From assembly GCF_036924515.1 (NCBI RefSeq), contig NZ_JAZHRR010000001.1, forward strand, positions 1,459,001-1,523,000: a stretch of DNA of 64,000 nt, given 5' to 3'. The position numbers and the translations under genes are program-made. The notes under the pieces were generated by a model. The model made no database searches, was not told the DNA's origin, and was given only the letters and a program-made list of their open reading frames with translations. Shown in pieces: positions 9,279 through 20,318 of the stretch. Origin of the DNA: Bradyrhizobium sp. AZCC 1610. Its GTDB lineage: Bacteria > Pseudomonadota > Alphaproteobacteria > Rhizobiales > Xanthobacteraceae. Each line of letters begins with the position of its first letter. The first letter of the stretch is position 1.

Positions 9279-10685
9279 ATGCTGCTGCTGCTTGGGGGAT
9301 TTCTGCTGCTGATGCTGGTCGGCCTGCCGGTCGCGCTTTCGATGGCGGTATCGTCGCTGGTCTACATTCTCGTCACCGGCATCACGCCCGACGTGACGCT
9401 GGCGCAGCGCATGATTGCCGGCGTCGAGAGCTTTCCGCTGCTGGCCGTGCCGTTCTTCATCCTGGCCGGCAATCTCATGAACATCGCCGGCGTTACGGGA
9501 CGCATCTACAAGTTCGCGGTCGCCCTGGTGGGCTGGATGCGCGGCGGCCTCGGCCACGTCAATATCGTGGGCTCGGTGATCTTTTCCGGCATGTCCGGCA
9601 CCGCGATCGCGGACGCCGCAGGCCTTGGCACCATCGAGATCAAGGCGATGAAGGATCACGGCTACTCCACCGAATTCGCCGTCGGCGTGACGGCAGCCTC
9701 CGCGACGCTCGGCCCGATCATCCCGCCGTCGCTGCCGTTCGTGATCTACGGCATGATGGCGAACGTCTCGATCGGCGCGCTGTTTCTCGGCGGCGTGATT
9801 CCGGGCGTCTTCATGACGTTGGCCATGATGGCGACGGTGGCTTATTTCGCGCACAAGAACGGTTGGGGGAGCGACACGCCGTTCTCCTGGCCGCAAATCG
9901 GCTCGGCCGCTCTCGAGATCTTCATCGTTCTCGCATTTCCGCTGGTGGTCTGGCTCCTGGTCGTCGCAGGGATGTCGGTGAACATGGCCGTTGGAATCGG
10001 CCTCGTGACGCTGCTGGCGCTCGACTGGTATTTTGATTTCTCCGCCGTGATGGCGCTGATGGCGCCGGTCATCCTGATCGGCGGCATGACGCTCGGCTGG
10101 TTCACGCCGACCGAGGCCGCCGTCGCGGCCGTGATCTGGTCGCTGTTTCTGGGGCTGGTGCGCTACCGCTCGATGACGCTGCAGACGGTGGCCAAAGCAA
10201 CCTTCGACACCATCGAGACCACGGCCTCGGTGCTGTTCATCGTGACCGCGGCTTCGATCTTTGCGTGGCTGCTGACGGTGTCGCAGGCGGCGCAGACGCT
10301 GACGGATGCGATGCTCGGAATCACTCAGAACAAGTGGGTGTTCCTGCTGCTGGCGAACATCCTGATCCTGTTCGTCGGCTGCTTCATCGACACCATCGCG
10401 GCGATCACCATTCTGGTGCCGATCCTGCTGCCGATCGTTCTGAAACTGGGCATCGATCCCATTCATTTCGGCCTGATCATGACGCTGAACCTGATGATCG
10501 GCCTGTTGCACCCGCCGCTCGGCATGGTCCTGTTCGTGCTCGCGCGCGTGGCGAAACTATCCGTCGAGCGCACGACCATGGCGATCCTGCCGTGGCTGGT
10601 GCCGCTGCTGCTGGCGCTCGTCGCCATCACCTACATCCCGGAACTGACGCTCTGGCTACCGAAATATATGGGACTCTCAAGATGA
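9279..10685 (+). CDS. TRAP transporter large permease DctM
   Basis: 468-residue, roughly 12-helix permease that couples solute uptake to a sodium or proton gradient. Recognisable blocks are PFFILAGNLMNIAGVTGRI, the Gly/Ser-rich SGMSGTAIADAAG loop and LGPIIPPSLPFVIYG. The ATG at 9279 is four bases after the dctQ stop, and its TGA at 10683-10685 overlaps the ATG of the dehydrogenase gene. Such coupling ties transport to the first catabolic enzyme. Confidence 0.92.
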   Translation: MLLLLGGFLLLMLVGLPVALSMAVSSLVYILVTGITPDVTLAQRMIAGVESFPLLAVPFFILAGNLMNIAGVTGRIYKFAVALVGWMRGGLGHVNIVGSVIFSGMSGTAIADAAGLGTIEIKAMKDHGYSTEFAVGVTAASATLGPIIPPSLPFVIYGMMANVSIGALFLGGVIPGVFMTLAMMATVAYFAHKNGWGSDTPFSWPQIGSAALEIFIVLAFPLVVWLLVVAGMSVNMAVGIGLVTLLALDWYFDFSAVMALMAPVILIGGMTLGWFTPTEAAVAAVIWSLFLGLVRYRSMTLQTVAKATFDTIETTASVLFIVTAASIFAWLLTVSQAAQTLTDAMLGITQNKWVFLLLANILILFVGCFIDTIAAITILVPILLPIVLKLGIDPIHFGLIMTLNLMIGLLHPPLGMVLFVLARVAKLSVERTTMAILPWLVPLLLALVAITYIPELTLWLPKYMGLSR

Positions 10686-11728
10686 CATTGATGGCTTTGG
10701 CCGCAACGCTGTTCGGCCCGGAAGATCTGCGCATGGTCGAGCGGCCGCTCGATCCCTTGGCGTCAGGCATGGTGCGGATTCGTTTCGGCGCCGGCGGCAT
10801 CTGCGGCTCCGACATGCATTACTATCGCCATGCCCGCACCGGCGATTTTGTCGTGACCTCGCCGCTCGTGCTCGGCCACGAGATCGCGGGCGAGGTGGTT
10901 GAGATCGCGGGCAGCGCGCCCGGTGTGAACGTCGGCGACCGCGTCGCCGTCAATCCGTCGCGCTGGTGCGGCCATTGCAAGCCGTGCCGCGAGAACCGAC
11001 TCAATCTCTGCGAGAACATCTTCTTCATGGGTTCCGCCTCGAAGACCCCGCATATGCAGGGCGGATTTGCGTCTTACTTCGACGCCATCCCGGCGCAATG
11101 CGTGAAGATTCCCGACCATGTGACGTATCAGGCGGCGGCGCTCGCCGAGCCGCTGGCAGTGTGCCTGCATGCGGTCGCCCGCGCCGGCGATGTCGCGGCC
11201 AAGCGCGCCGTGCTGTTCGGCGCTGGCCCCATCGGTCTTTTGACCATGCTGGCGGCGCAGCGCGCGGGGATCGCGGAGACGACGGTCGTCGATATCGCGG
11301 CAGCGCCGCTGGCGTTTGCCAAAAGGCTCGGCGCCAACCATGTCGTCGATATCTCCGGCGGCGAAGAGGCGCTGAAGGCGGAAGCCGCGGCGCGTCCGTT
11401 CGACGTGGCCTTTGAAGTCTCGGGCACCGCGGCGGGCTTGGCAAGCGCGATCGGCGTCGTCAGGCGCGGCGGCGTCGTGGTTCAGGTCGGCAATCTGCCC
11501 GGCGGCCAGATCCCGGTGCCGGCGAATGCGGTGATGGCCAAAGAGATCGACCTGCGCGGCTCATTCCGCTTTGGATCCGAATTCTTCACCGCGGTCGAAC
11601 TGATCGCCGACGGCAGCGTCGACGTGCTTTCGCTGGTGACGGCCCAACGTCCGCTTTCGGTCGCGCCCGACGCCGTGCGGCTGGCCCTCGACCGCTCGCA
11701 AAGCGTCAAGGTCGTGCTGACGGCTTGA
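10682..11728 (+). CDS. zinc alcohol dehydrogenase, likely L-idonate 5-dehydrogenase
   Basis: 348-residue medium-chain zinc dehydrogenase. Catalytic zinc ligands lie in GICGSDMHYY and GHEIAGEVV. The structural-zinc four-cysteine loop is intact (CGHCKPCRENRLNLC). The cofactor glycine motif is FGAGPIGLL. Similarity is greatest to idonate and sorbitol-type enzymes. It begins at ATG 10682, overlapping dctM by four bases; the longer open frame from 10265 is a shadow of dctM. In this locus it would oxidise idonate or another aldonate to a keto acid. Confidence 0.85.
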   Translation: MTLMALAATLFGPEDLRMVERPLDPLASGMVRIRFGAGGICGSDMHYYRHARTGDFVVTSPLVLGHEIAGEVVEIAGSAPGVNVGDRVAVNPSRWCGHCKPCRENRLNLCENIFFMGSASKTPHMQGGFASYFDAIPAQCVKIPDHVTYQAAALAEPLAVCLHAVARAGDVAAKRAVLFGAGPIGLLTMLAAQRAGIAETTVVDIAAAPLAFAKRLGANHVVDISGGEEALKAEAAARPFDVAFEVSGTAAGLASAIGVVRRGGVVVQVGNLPGGQIPVPANAVMAKEIDLRGSFRFGSEFFTAVELIADGSVDVLSLVTAQRPLSVAPDAVRLALDRSQSVKVVLTA

Positions 11729-11755
11729 TCGCATTTTTCGTTTCAGGAGATCGCC

Positions 11756-12949
11756 ATGATGCTGCAGGGATGGCGGTGGTACGGGCCCAATGACCCCGTA
11801 TCGCTCGACGATATCCGCCAGGCCGGCGCAACCGACGTGGTGACGGCGCTGCATCAGGTGCCGATCGGCGAAGCGTGGACGCGGTCGGCGGTCGAGGAAC
11901 GCAAGAACCTGATCGAGAACGGCCAGCCCGGCCGCTCGCCGCTGACCTGGTCGGTGGTAGAATCGATTCCGATCCCCGATGACGTCAAGCGGCTCGGCGG
12001 CGGCGCGACCCGCTCGATCGAGGCCTGGATCGCGAGTCTCGAGGCGGTGGCTTCAGCCGGCATCAAGATCATCTGCTATAATTTCATGCCTGTTGTGGAC
12101 TGGTGCCGCACTGATCTCGAATGGGAGCTGCCGAACGGCGCCAAGGCGATGCGCTTCGACCATGAACGGTTCGCGGCATTTGATTTGCATATCCTGCAGC
12201 GGCCGGAAGCGCCGGCCGAATATTCCGAGGCCGCGCAGCGCCGCGCCAAGGAGGTCTACTCGCGGATGACGCAGGCCGATATCGATGTCCTCGTCACCAA
12301 CATCGCCAGCGCGCTGCCGGGCTCCACGACTGATCCGCTGACGATCCCGCAATTCCGCGACCGCCTGCAGCAATATCGCGGCATCGATTCTGCGGTGCTG
12401 CGCAAGCACCTCAGCGAATTCCTCGCGCGCGTGACGCCGGTCGCCGAATCCCTCGGCGTGACGTTGACGCTGCATCCGGACGATCCGCCGCGGCCGCTGT
12501 TCGGCCTGCCGCGCATTGCATCCTCGGCGGAAGACTATCAGGCGCTGTTCGATGCCGTGCCCTCAAAGGCCAACGGTATCTGCTTCTGCACCGGCTCGCT
12601 CGGCGTGCGCGCGGAAAACGATCTGCCCGCGATGGCGAAGCGCTTCGCGCCGCGGATCGGCTTTGCGCATCTGCGCGCGACCAAGCGGGAAGGCGACGGC
12701 CTGTCGTTCTTCGAGTCCGATCATCTCGACGGCGACGTCGACATGATCGCGGTGCTCAAGGCGCTGCTTGCCGAGAACGGGAAGCGTTCGTCGCGCGACA
12801 GAATCGTGTTCCGGCCGGATCACGGTCATCGCATGCTCGACGATCTCGCGGAAACCAAGCGCACCAATCCCGGCTATACCGCGATCGGCCGGCTGCGCGG
12901 GCTCGCTGAACTGCGCGGCGCCATCCGCGCCATCGAACACGCCGGCTGA
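11756..12949 (+). CDS. uxuA: D-mannonate dehydratase
   Basis: 397-residue UxuA-family enzyme that removes water from D-mannonate to give 2-keto-3-deoxygluconate. Diagnostic blocks are GWRWYGPNDPVSL at the N-terminus, ICYNFMPVVDW, LTLHPDDPPRPLFGLPRI, FCTGSLGVRAEND and the C-terminal FRPDHGHRMLDD; His and Cys of these motifs bind the metal. CAGGAGA lies seven bases before the tandem ATGATG. It ends the hexuronate unit, tail to tail with the peptide ABC operon four bases away. Kinase and aldolase for the next steps are not in the window. Confidence 0.95.
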   Translation: MMLQGWRWYGPNDPVSLDDIRQAGATDVVTALHQVPIGEAWTRSAVEERKNLIENGQPGRSPLTWSVVESIPIPDDVKRLGGGATRSIEAWIASLEAVASAGIKIICYNFMPVVDWCRTDLEWELPNGAKAMRFDHERFAAFDLHILQRPEAPAEYSEAAQRRAKEVYSRMTQADIDVLVTNIASALPGSTTDPLTIPQFRDRLQQYRGIDSAVLRKHLSEFLARVTPVAESLGVTLTLHPDDPPRPLFGLPRIASSAEDYQALFDAVPSKANGICFCTGSLGVRAENDLPAMAKRFAPRIGFAHLRATKREGDGLSFFESDHLDGDVDMIAVLKALLAENGKRSSRDRIVFRPDHGHRMLDDLAETKRTNPGYTAIGRLRGLAELRGAIRAIEHAG

Positions 12950-12953
12950 TCGA

Positions 12954-14029
12954 TCAGACCAATGTCCGCGCCTGCTTGGCGGCCTCGAAGGCTGCGAGCC
13001 GCTCGGCAAATTTGCCATTGGCGAGGCCGGAGCGCGCGATGATGGTAGGGATGGGTAACGTCTCGAAAAAATGACAGGCTACGCGATGGCCGGGCGCTGC
13101 CTCGCGCAGCTTCGGCTCCTCCGCCGAGCAGCGTGGCTGCGCATGCGGGCAGCGGGTGTGGAAGCGGCATCCGGCCGGCGGCTTGAAGGGGCTCGGCACG
13201 TCGCCCTGCAGCATCACGCGCGTGGTGCGCAAGCTCGGATCGGGCTTGGGGATCGCCGCCAGCAGCGCCTGGGTGTACGGGTGCAGCGGCCGATCGTAGA
13301 GCGTCTTCTTGTCGGCGATTTCGACAAGCTTGCCGAGATACATCACCGCGACGCGGTCGCTGATGTGCTTCACCACGGCAAGATCATGGGCAATGAACAG
13401 ATAGGAAAGGCCGAAGCGCTGTTGCAAATTCTGCAACAGGTTGACGATCTGCGCCTGGATCGAGACATCAAGCGCCGACACCGGCTCGTCGCAGACGATC
13501 AGGTCGGGATTGACGGCCAGCGCGCGGGCGATGCCGATGCGCTGGCGCTGCCCACCCGAGAATTGGTGTGGATAGCGGCTGGCGTGCTCGGGCGACAGGC
13601 CGACGATTTCAAGGAGCTCGCGCCCGCGCGCGGCGCGGGACGGGGCGTCGCCGATCTCGTGGACCCGCAGCGGCTCGTCCAGGATTTCGCCCACGGTCAT
13701 GCGCGGGTTGAGCGAGGCGTACGGGTCCTGAAAAATGATCTGCATGTGCCGGCGCATCCGGCGCAGCGAATCCTTGTCGAGATCGGCGATTTCCTTGCCC
13801 TTGAAGCGCACCGAGCCTGACGTCGGGTCCATCAGGCGCAGGATCAGGCGTCCCGTAGTCGACTTGCCGCAGCCGGATTCGCCGACCAGCGCCAGCGTCT
13901 CGCCGCGGGCGATCTCGAAAGTCACACCCTCGACGGCGCGCACGAGTCCAATCACCTTGCGGCGGATCAGGCCGCGCGTGACCGCAAAATGCTTGACCAG
14001 GCCGTTGACCTGAAGAACCGGCGCATCGC

Positions 14030-14033
<4 letters not shown>
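12954..14033 (-). CDS. peptide-type ABC transporter ATP-binding protein (DppF/OppF-like)
   Basis: 359-residue ATPase. It has Walker [10 protein letters not shown], signature [14 protein letters not shown], Walker B LIVCDEP, the H-loop AHDL, and a C-terminal oligopeptide domain with the cysteine cluster [14 protein letters not shown]. The ATG at 14033 overlaps the stop of the preceding ATPase (ATGA). It is the last gene of the six-gene operon and pairs with the DppD-like ATPase as the second half of the motor. Confidence 0.92.
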
Positions 14034-15009
<976 letters not shown>

Positions 15010-15010
<1 letters not shown>

Positions 15011-16581
15011 CAGAACGCGTAATCCAGTCCCTTGTAAAAGGTGTTCTGGTAGAGCATGTGCGGTCGCACATCTTTCAGCTTCTTCGAACTCGTCGTGTAC
15101 ATGGCAACGTTCATTACGGGCATCCACAAATGCTCACCCATCACCTTCTCCTGCACGCGGGCGTAGTTGAGCGCACGCTCGGTGTCGGTCAATGCGGCGC
15201 GGCCGGCGCGCAGCCACTCGTCGGTCTCGGGATCTTTCCAGTTCATGCGGTTGGGGGTGGGGATGTTTTTCGAGTTGAAATAGATGTTCATCAACTCGCC
15301 CGCCGACAGATAGGGCACCGTCACGGTCCACAGCTCGTAGTCCTGCTTGCCCATCTCGGCGGGTGCGATCGTGGAGTCGTAGCCGACGATCTTCCAGTCG
15401 ACGCCGATTTTGCGCATGTAGCCCTGGATCGCCTCGGACACGCGCGGGAAGTAGGTGACCTGCGTGAACAGAACCTTGGGCGCGAGCTTCATGCCATCCT
15501 TCTCGCGGATGCCGTCGCTGCCGACGTTCCAGCCAGCTTCGTCCAACAGCTTCTTGGCGCGTTCGACGTCTTCCTTGATGATGCCCTTGGTCTTTTCGGC
15601 GAAGTCGAGTGCCTTCGGATCGACGAAGGTGAACGCCGGTTCGGCGTTGCCCAGCATGACGCCCTTGACGATGTCGGCGCGGTTGATGGCGATGTTCATC
15701 GCCTCGCGCACGCGCTTGTCGGATACCATCGGGCGCGTGATCTTGTAGCCGTAATACATCAGCTGGAAGTTCGGCTGGGCCTCCTGGACGGTCAGGTTGG
15801 GCGCGGCCTTGACCTGCTCGATGAATTGCAACGGGACCTGGTGGGTAAGGTCGAACTGTCCGCCCATGATGGCAGCGACGCGGCTGGCGTCCTCGGGCAC
15901 GATCTTGATGCTGAGCTTGTCGAATTTCACCGGCCCCTTGTTCTTGTACAGGGAAGGACCCCATTTGTAGGCGTCGTGGCGCTTCAGCACGATTTCCGTG
16001 CGCGGCTGCCAGCTCTCGAAGCACCACGGCCCGGTGCCGTCGATTCCCTTGATGCCGTAATCCTTGCCCAGCGTCTCCACGCTCGCCTGATTGTGGATCG
16101 CGTTGGTGTACATGGTGAGCTGCAGCAGCAGCTCGGAGTAGGGCTCGTTGAGCTCATATTCGACGGTATAAGGATCGGGCGCGCGCAGCTCCTTGATGTC
16201 GCCGGCGCGCCAGTGGTACGGCGCCTTGGTGTCGGGATCCTTCAGCCGCTTGAAGCTGTAGACGACGTCGGCGGCGGTGAACTTCTTGCCGCTGCAGAAC
16301 GTCACGTCGTCGCGCAGCTTGAAGGTATAGGTTTTGCCGTCCTCGCTGATGGTCCACGACTTGGCGAGATAGGGGATCGCCGTCTTGCCGTCCCAGTCGA
16401 GCGCTACCAGCGTATCCTGGAACATGTTGACGATATCCGACGTCGGCGACCAGGTCGTGCGCTGGCCGTCGTAGTGCGGCGCGTCCAGCGACTTCATCAC
16501 CCGCAAGGTCTGCGCCTCGGCAGCCGAGCACATTCCGGCCGCTCCGAGCAACGCCACAACGCCCGTCAAAATGCTGCGCAT
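15010..16581 (-). CDS. ABC transporter substrate-binding protein, peptide/nickel family (copy 1)
   Basis: 523-residue family 5 extracellular binding protein with a signal peptide ending near AEAQ. It carries the family block [15 protein letters not shown] and the C-terminal MPVMNVAMY region. The start ATG at 16581 has a GGGAGAG ribosome binding site, which itself lies next to the stop of copy 2. It is highly similar to copy 2: 80 of the first 92 mature residues are identical by eye. It is separated from copy 2 by 16 bases and coupled to the DppD-like gene by ATGA. The ligand is unknown. Confidence 0.9.
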
Positions 16582-16597
16582 CGTGTTCTCTCCCTTG

Positions 16598-18166
16598 TTA
16601 TTTCTGGCGCGACACATCCAGCCCTTTATAGAAGGTGTTCTGGTAGATCATGTGCGGCCTGGCATCGGTGATCTTCTTGTTGGCCACCTGATTCATGTTG
16701 ATGTTGAGCACGGGCATCCAGAGGTGCTCCCGCATCACCTTCTGCTGCACCAGCGCGTAGTATTTGGCGCGGTCGGTTTCGGTCAGCGCCGAGCGGCCCT
16801 GCTTCAGCCAGTCGTCGGTTTCGGCGTCTTTCCAGTTCATCCGGTTCGGCGTCGGGATGTTGCGGGAATCGAAATAGATGTTCATGAGATCGCCGGCCGA
16901 CAGATAGGGCACTGTCACCGACCAGATTTCGTAGTCCTGCTCGGCCATCTTGGCGGAGGCAATGGTCGAGTCCCACGGCTGAAGCTGCCACTGCACACCG
17001 ATTCGGCGCAGGTAACCCTGGATCGCCTCGGCGACGCGCGGCGTATTGCCAGCCTGGGTGTAGTAGACCTTGGGCTGCAGCTTGACTCCGTCCTTCTCGC
17101 GAACGCCGTCGCTGCCCATTTTCCAGCCGGCTTCGTCGAGCAAGTTCTTTGCGCGTTCGAGGTCTTCCTTGACGATGCTCCTGGTGCCGGCATCGAAGTC
17201 GAGCGCGTCGGGATCAACGATGGTGAATGCCGGATCGGCGTTGCCGAGCAGGATGCCCTTGGCGATCTCGCCACGGTTGATGGCGATGCTCATCGCCTCA
17301 CGCACGCGCTTGTCTGATACCATCGGCCGCGTCGTCTTGAAGCCGAAATAGAGCAACTGGAAGTTCGGCTTGGCTTCGGTGACGGTCAGCATCGGCGCTG
17401 CCTTGGCCTGCGCGATGAACTGCGCCGGAAATTGATGGGTGATGTCGAACTGCCCGGCCATCATGGCCGCCACGCGGCTGGAATCCTCCGGCACGATCTT
17501 GACGACGAGCTTTTCGAACTTCACCGGGCCCTTGTTCTTGTACATCGGCGGGCCCCACCGGTAGGCATCGTGGCGCTTGAGCACGATTTCGGTGCGCGGC
17601 TGCCAGTTCTCGAAACACCAGGGGCCGGTGCCGTCGGCGCCCTTGATGCCGTAATCCTTGCCCAGCGCCTCGACGCTTTCCTTGTTGTGGATGACGTTGG
17701 TGAACATGGTGAGTTGCAAGAGCAATTCGGAGTAGGGCTCCTCGAGCTCGTATTCGACGGTGGTGGGATCGGTTGCGCGAAGCTCCTTGATGTTGCCGGC
17801 GCGCCAGGCATAGGGAGCCTTGACCGCGGGATCCTTGAGCCGCTTGAAGCTGTAGACGACGTCGTCGGCGGTGAATTTCTTGCCGCTGCAGAACGACACA
17901 TCGTCGCGCAGCTTGAAGGTATAGGTTCTGCCGTCCTCGCTGATCGTCCACGACTTGGCGAGATAGGGAACCGGCGTGCGGCCGTCCCAGTCGAGCGCCA
18001 CCAGCGTGTCCTGGAACATGTTGACGATGTCGGAGGTCGGTCCCCAGGTCGTGCGTTGCGCATCGTAATGCGGCGCGTCGATGCCCTTCATCAGATGGAG
18101 CGTCTGGGTCGATGCCGGACCCGCAACGCTTAGTGCCAGACACATTCCCAGTGCGATCCTGATCAT
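16598..18166 (-). CDS. ABC transporter substrate-binding protein, peptide/nickel family (copy 2)
   Basis: 522-residue paralogue of the adjacent binding protein, with its own signal peptide (hydrophobic core after MIRIALG, ending near ASTQ). The start is ATG 18166, which overlaps the stop of the DppC-like permease. The open frame extending to 18463 is a shadow of that permease. Conserved blocks match copy 1 throughout, so the pair is a recent tandem duplication. Both appear intact, which suggests two related ligands or a dosage effect. Confidence 0.9.
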   Translation of the reverse strand: MIRIALGMCLALSVAGPASTQTLHLMKGIDAPHYDAQRTTWGPTSDIVNMFQDTLVALDWDGRTPVPYLAKSWTISEDGRTYTFKLRDDVSFCSGKKFTADDVVYSFKRLKDPAVKAPYAWRAGNIKELRATDPTTVEYELEEPYSELLLQLTMFTNVIHNKESVEALGKDYGIKGADGTGPWCFENWQPRTEIVLKRHDAYRWGPPMYKNKGPVKFEKLVVKIVPEDSSRVAAMMAGQFDITHQFPAQFIAQAKAAPMLTVTEAKPNFQLLYFGFKTTRPMVSDKRVREAMSIAINRGEIAKGILLGNADPAFTIVDPDALDFDAGTRSIVKEDLERAKNLLDEAGWKMGSDGVREKDGVKLQPKVYYTQAGNTPRVAEAIQGYLRRIGVQWQLQPWDSTIASAKMAEQDYEIWSVTVPYLSAGDLMNIYFDSRNIPTPNRMNWKDAETDDWLKQGRSALTETDRAKYYALVQQKVMREHLWMPVLNINMNQVANKKITDARPHMIYQNTFYKGLDVSRQK

Positions 18167-19050
18167 GTCTGAAGCCTCGGATCGAGGACGTCGCGGAATG
18201 CGTCGCCCAGAAGGTTGGCGGCCAGCACGATCACGAAGATGGCACAGCTCGGGATTGTCGCGATGTGCGGCGCCATGAACAGGAAGTCGCGGCCCTGTGC
18301 CGCCATCATGCCGAGTTCGGCGGTCGGCGGCTGCGCGCCCATGCCGAGGAAGCCGAGCGCCGCGCCGATCAGGATGATCTGGCCGAAGCGCAAGGTGAGA
18401 AACACGAAGATCGTCGAAATGCAGTTGAGCGTCAGGTAGCGCCAGATCAATTCGCGGTCGCACACGCCGACGGCGCGGCCGGCTTCCATGAACTCCTGGC
18501 CCATCACGCTTATCGCGGCACCTCGCGCCACCCGCGCGACATCGGGCACGGTGGCGACGACGAGCGCGATCACCACCGCCGTCAGTCCGGCGCCGAAGAT
18601 CGCGGCCACCGCCAGCCCGATCAGGATCGCAGGAAAGGCCAGCATTACATCGACCAGCCGCATGATCCAGCCGTCGAGACGGCGATAGTAGGCGGCGAGG
18701 ATGCCGAGAACGCCGCCGATGAAGCCGCCGACGATCACGCCGACCAGTCCGAGCATCAGCGTGTTACGCGTGCCGTAGATGACGCGGCTGAAGATGTCGC
18801 GGCCGGTGTTGTCGGTACCGAACCAGTACTCCGCGTCGGGGGGCCGCATCACCTTGGTAAGATCCGTGAAGTAGGGATCGTAGGGCGCAATCCAGGGCGC
18901 AAACAGTGCTGCGAACACGATCACCGTGAGCGCCAGCCCGGCCATTGCAGCCACGCGGTCACGCGCCAGCCGGCGCAGCACCCCGGCACGGGCAAACGCG
19001 CTCGCTTCGCGCTCTTGTGCAAAGCCTGTATCGAGAGCCTCGGCGCTCAT
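18163..19050 (-). CDS. peptide-type ABC transporter permease (DppC-like)
   Basis: 295-residue inner-membrane permease. It has an N-terminal cytoplasmic stretch, the first helix at LALTVIVFAALFAPWIAP, the periplasmic block FGTDNTGRDIFSRVIYG typical of DppC, and the EAA-like cytoplasmic loop EFMEAGRAVG. The ATG at 19050 overlaps the DppB-like stop, and the TGA overlaps the start of binding protein copy 2. The much longer frame to 20196 is not coding. Confidence 0.92.
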   Translation of the reverse strand: MSAEALDTGFAQEREASAFARAGVLRRLARDRVAAMAGLALTVIVFAALFAPWIAPYDPYFTDLTKVMRPPDAEYWFGTDNTGRDIFSRVIYGTRNTLMLGLVGVIVGGFIGGVLGILAAYYRRLDGWIMRLVDVMLAFPAILIGLAVAAIFGAGLTAVVIALVVATVPDVARVARGAAISVMGQEFMEAGRAVGVCDRELIWRYLTLNCISTIFVFLTLRFGQIILIGAALGFLGMGAQPPTAELGMMAAQGRDFLFMAPHIATIPSCAIFVIVLAANLLGDAFRDVLDPRLQT

Positions 19051-19985
19051 CTTCGCTGCACCCTCGGATCGAGATAGACGTAGAGCACGTCGACCAGCAG
19101 ATTGATCGACAGGAAGGCGACGGCGAGGATCATGATCGCGCCCTGCGCGGTCGGAAAATCGCTGGAGACGATGGCGCCGACGGCGAGCCGGCCAACGCCT
19201 GGCCACGAGAACATGGTTTCGGTGACGACGGCGCCGCCAAGCAGGAACGCCGCCTGCAGTCCGATCAGCGTGACGACGGGGATCATGGCGTTGCGCAGCG
19301 CGTGGTGGACGATCACCACCCGCTCGCGCAGTCCCTTGGCGCGCGCCGTGCGCACGAAATCGGCGCCGAGCACTTCGAGCACGGCGGTGCGCGTCAGGCG
19401 CGCGATCGGGCCGATCAGCACCGCGCCCAGCGTCAGGGCGGGGAGGATCAGGCTCGGCAGTCCGCCGTCCCATACCGGTCCGGTGCGGCCGGTGAACGGC
19501 AGCAGCGCCCATTTGAATCCGACAAACTGGATCAGGATCAGGCCGATGAAGAACACCGGCATCGACACGCCCGCCACCGAGCACGCCATGATGACTCGGT
19601 CGGCAAGACGGCCGCGATTGACGGCCGCCAGCGTTCCGAGCGCGAGCCCGCTCGGCACTGCGATCAGCATCGCGCCCAGCATCAGCTCGACCGTAGGCCC
19701 GATGGTCATCGCCAGTTCCTCGCTGACCATCCGGTTGGAGATGATGGAGCGGCCGAGATCCCCGCGCAGCACACGCAGGATGTATTCGAAGAACTGGATG
19801 GGAATGGATCTGTCGAGGCCGAGCTCCAGGCGGATCGCGGCGATGGTCTCGGCTTTGGCATCGGGGCCGGCGATGATCATCGCCGGATCGGCAGGCACGA
19901 CTTGCAACAGACAAAAGCAGAGGAAGAGAACCCCGAGCAATGCGGGGAACGAAATCAGCAGACGATGGACAATCTGTTGTCCCAT
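19047..19985 (-). CDS. peptide-type ABC transporter permease (DppB-like)
   Basis: 312-residue permease and first gene of the operon dppB-dppC-SBP2-SBP1-dppD-dppF. It begins with the classic helix of DppB proteins (RLLISFPALLGVLF) and has the EAA-type loop around DFVRTARAKGL. I chose ATG 19985; a TTG at 20012 in the same frame would add nine residues but has no better ribosome binding site. The two-permease, two-ATPase, two-receptor arrangement points to import of small peptides or a related cationic solute. Confidence 0.9.
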   Translation of the reverse strand: MGQQIVHRLLISFPALLGVLFLCFCLLQVVPADPAMIIAGPDAKAETIAAIRLELGLDRSIPIQFFEYILRVLRGDLGRSIISNRMVSEELAMTIGPTVELMLGAMLIAVPSGLALGTLAAVNRGRLADRVIMACSVAGVSMPVFFIGLILIQFVGFKWALLPFTGRTGPVWDGGLPSLILPALTLGAVLIGPIARLTRTAVLEVLGADFVRTARAKGLRERVVIVHHALRNAMIPVVTLIGLQAAFLLGGAVVTETMFSWPGVGRLAVGAIVSSDFPTAQGAIMILAVAFLSINLLVDVLYVYLDPRVQRR

Positions 19986-20318
19986 GCGACGCCAACGGAC
20001 GGGTTGGGCCAAAAGAAATTCGCGCGCCGACGTTGACGCTTTTATTTCCCCCTCGGCAGCCGCGCTTCGTCCGACGTGCGCGGCTTTTGATTATGCTTGG
20101 ATACTGACACCTGTCCGACGCGGCGTCACGCCCAATCTGCCAGTTCGCTCCGACTGCGTCCTTTTGCGCTGGCTGCAATGACTTCTCGCAATGCAAGAAG
20201 TCCGTGTCGCGAAATTTTGGCGAGCAGTTTTGCGTCCAGACGCTAATCGAAGGTTGCGGCGCCGTTCGCTGGAACTTGCGCGGGCGCGCAGCAGAAATTT
20301 CATGCGCCGCGCGGCGGG
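19986..20318. other. gap upstream of the dpp-type operon
   Basis: About 330 bases with no convincing gene. It should hold the promoter of the leftward ABC operon. A hairpin with 7-bp arms GACTTCT / AGAAGTC (20180-20202, 9-base loop) could be a weak terminator or regulatory structure. The left part of the gap gives only short open frames without ribosome binding sites. Confidence 0.5.

Noticed and set aside
9126..10511. 461-residue minus-strand frame opposite DctM
   Set aside because: Extremely Asp/His/Gln/Arg-rich, the typical antisense image of hydrophobic membrane-protein codons.
15058..16671. 537-residue open frame opposite the binding-protein copy 1
   Set aside because: Mirror of a real gene; low-complexity Val/Gly/His/Asp pattern, no ribosome binding site.
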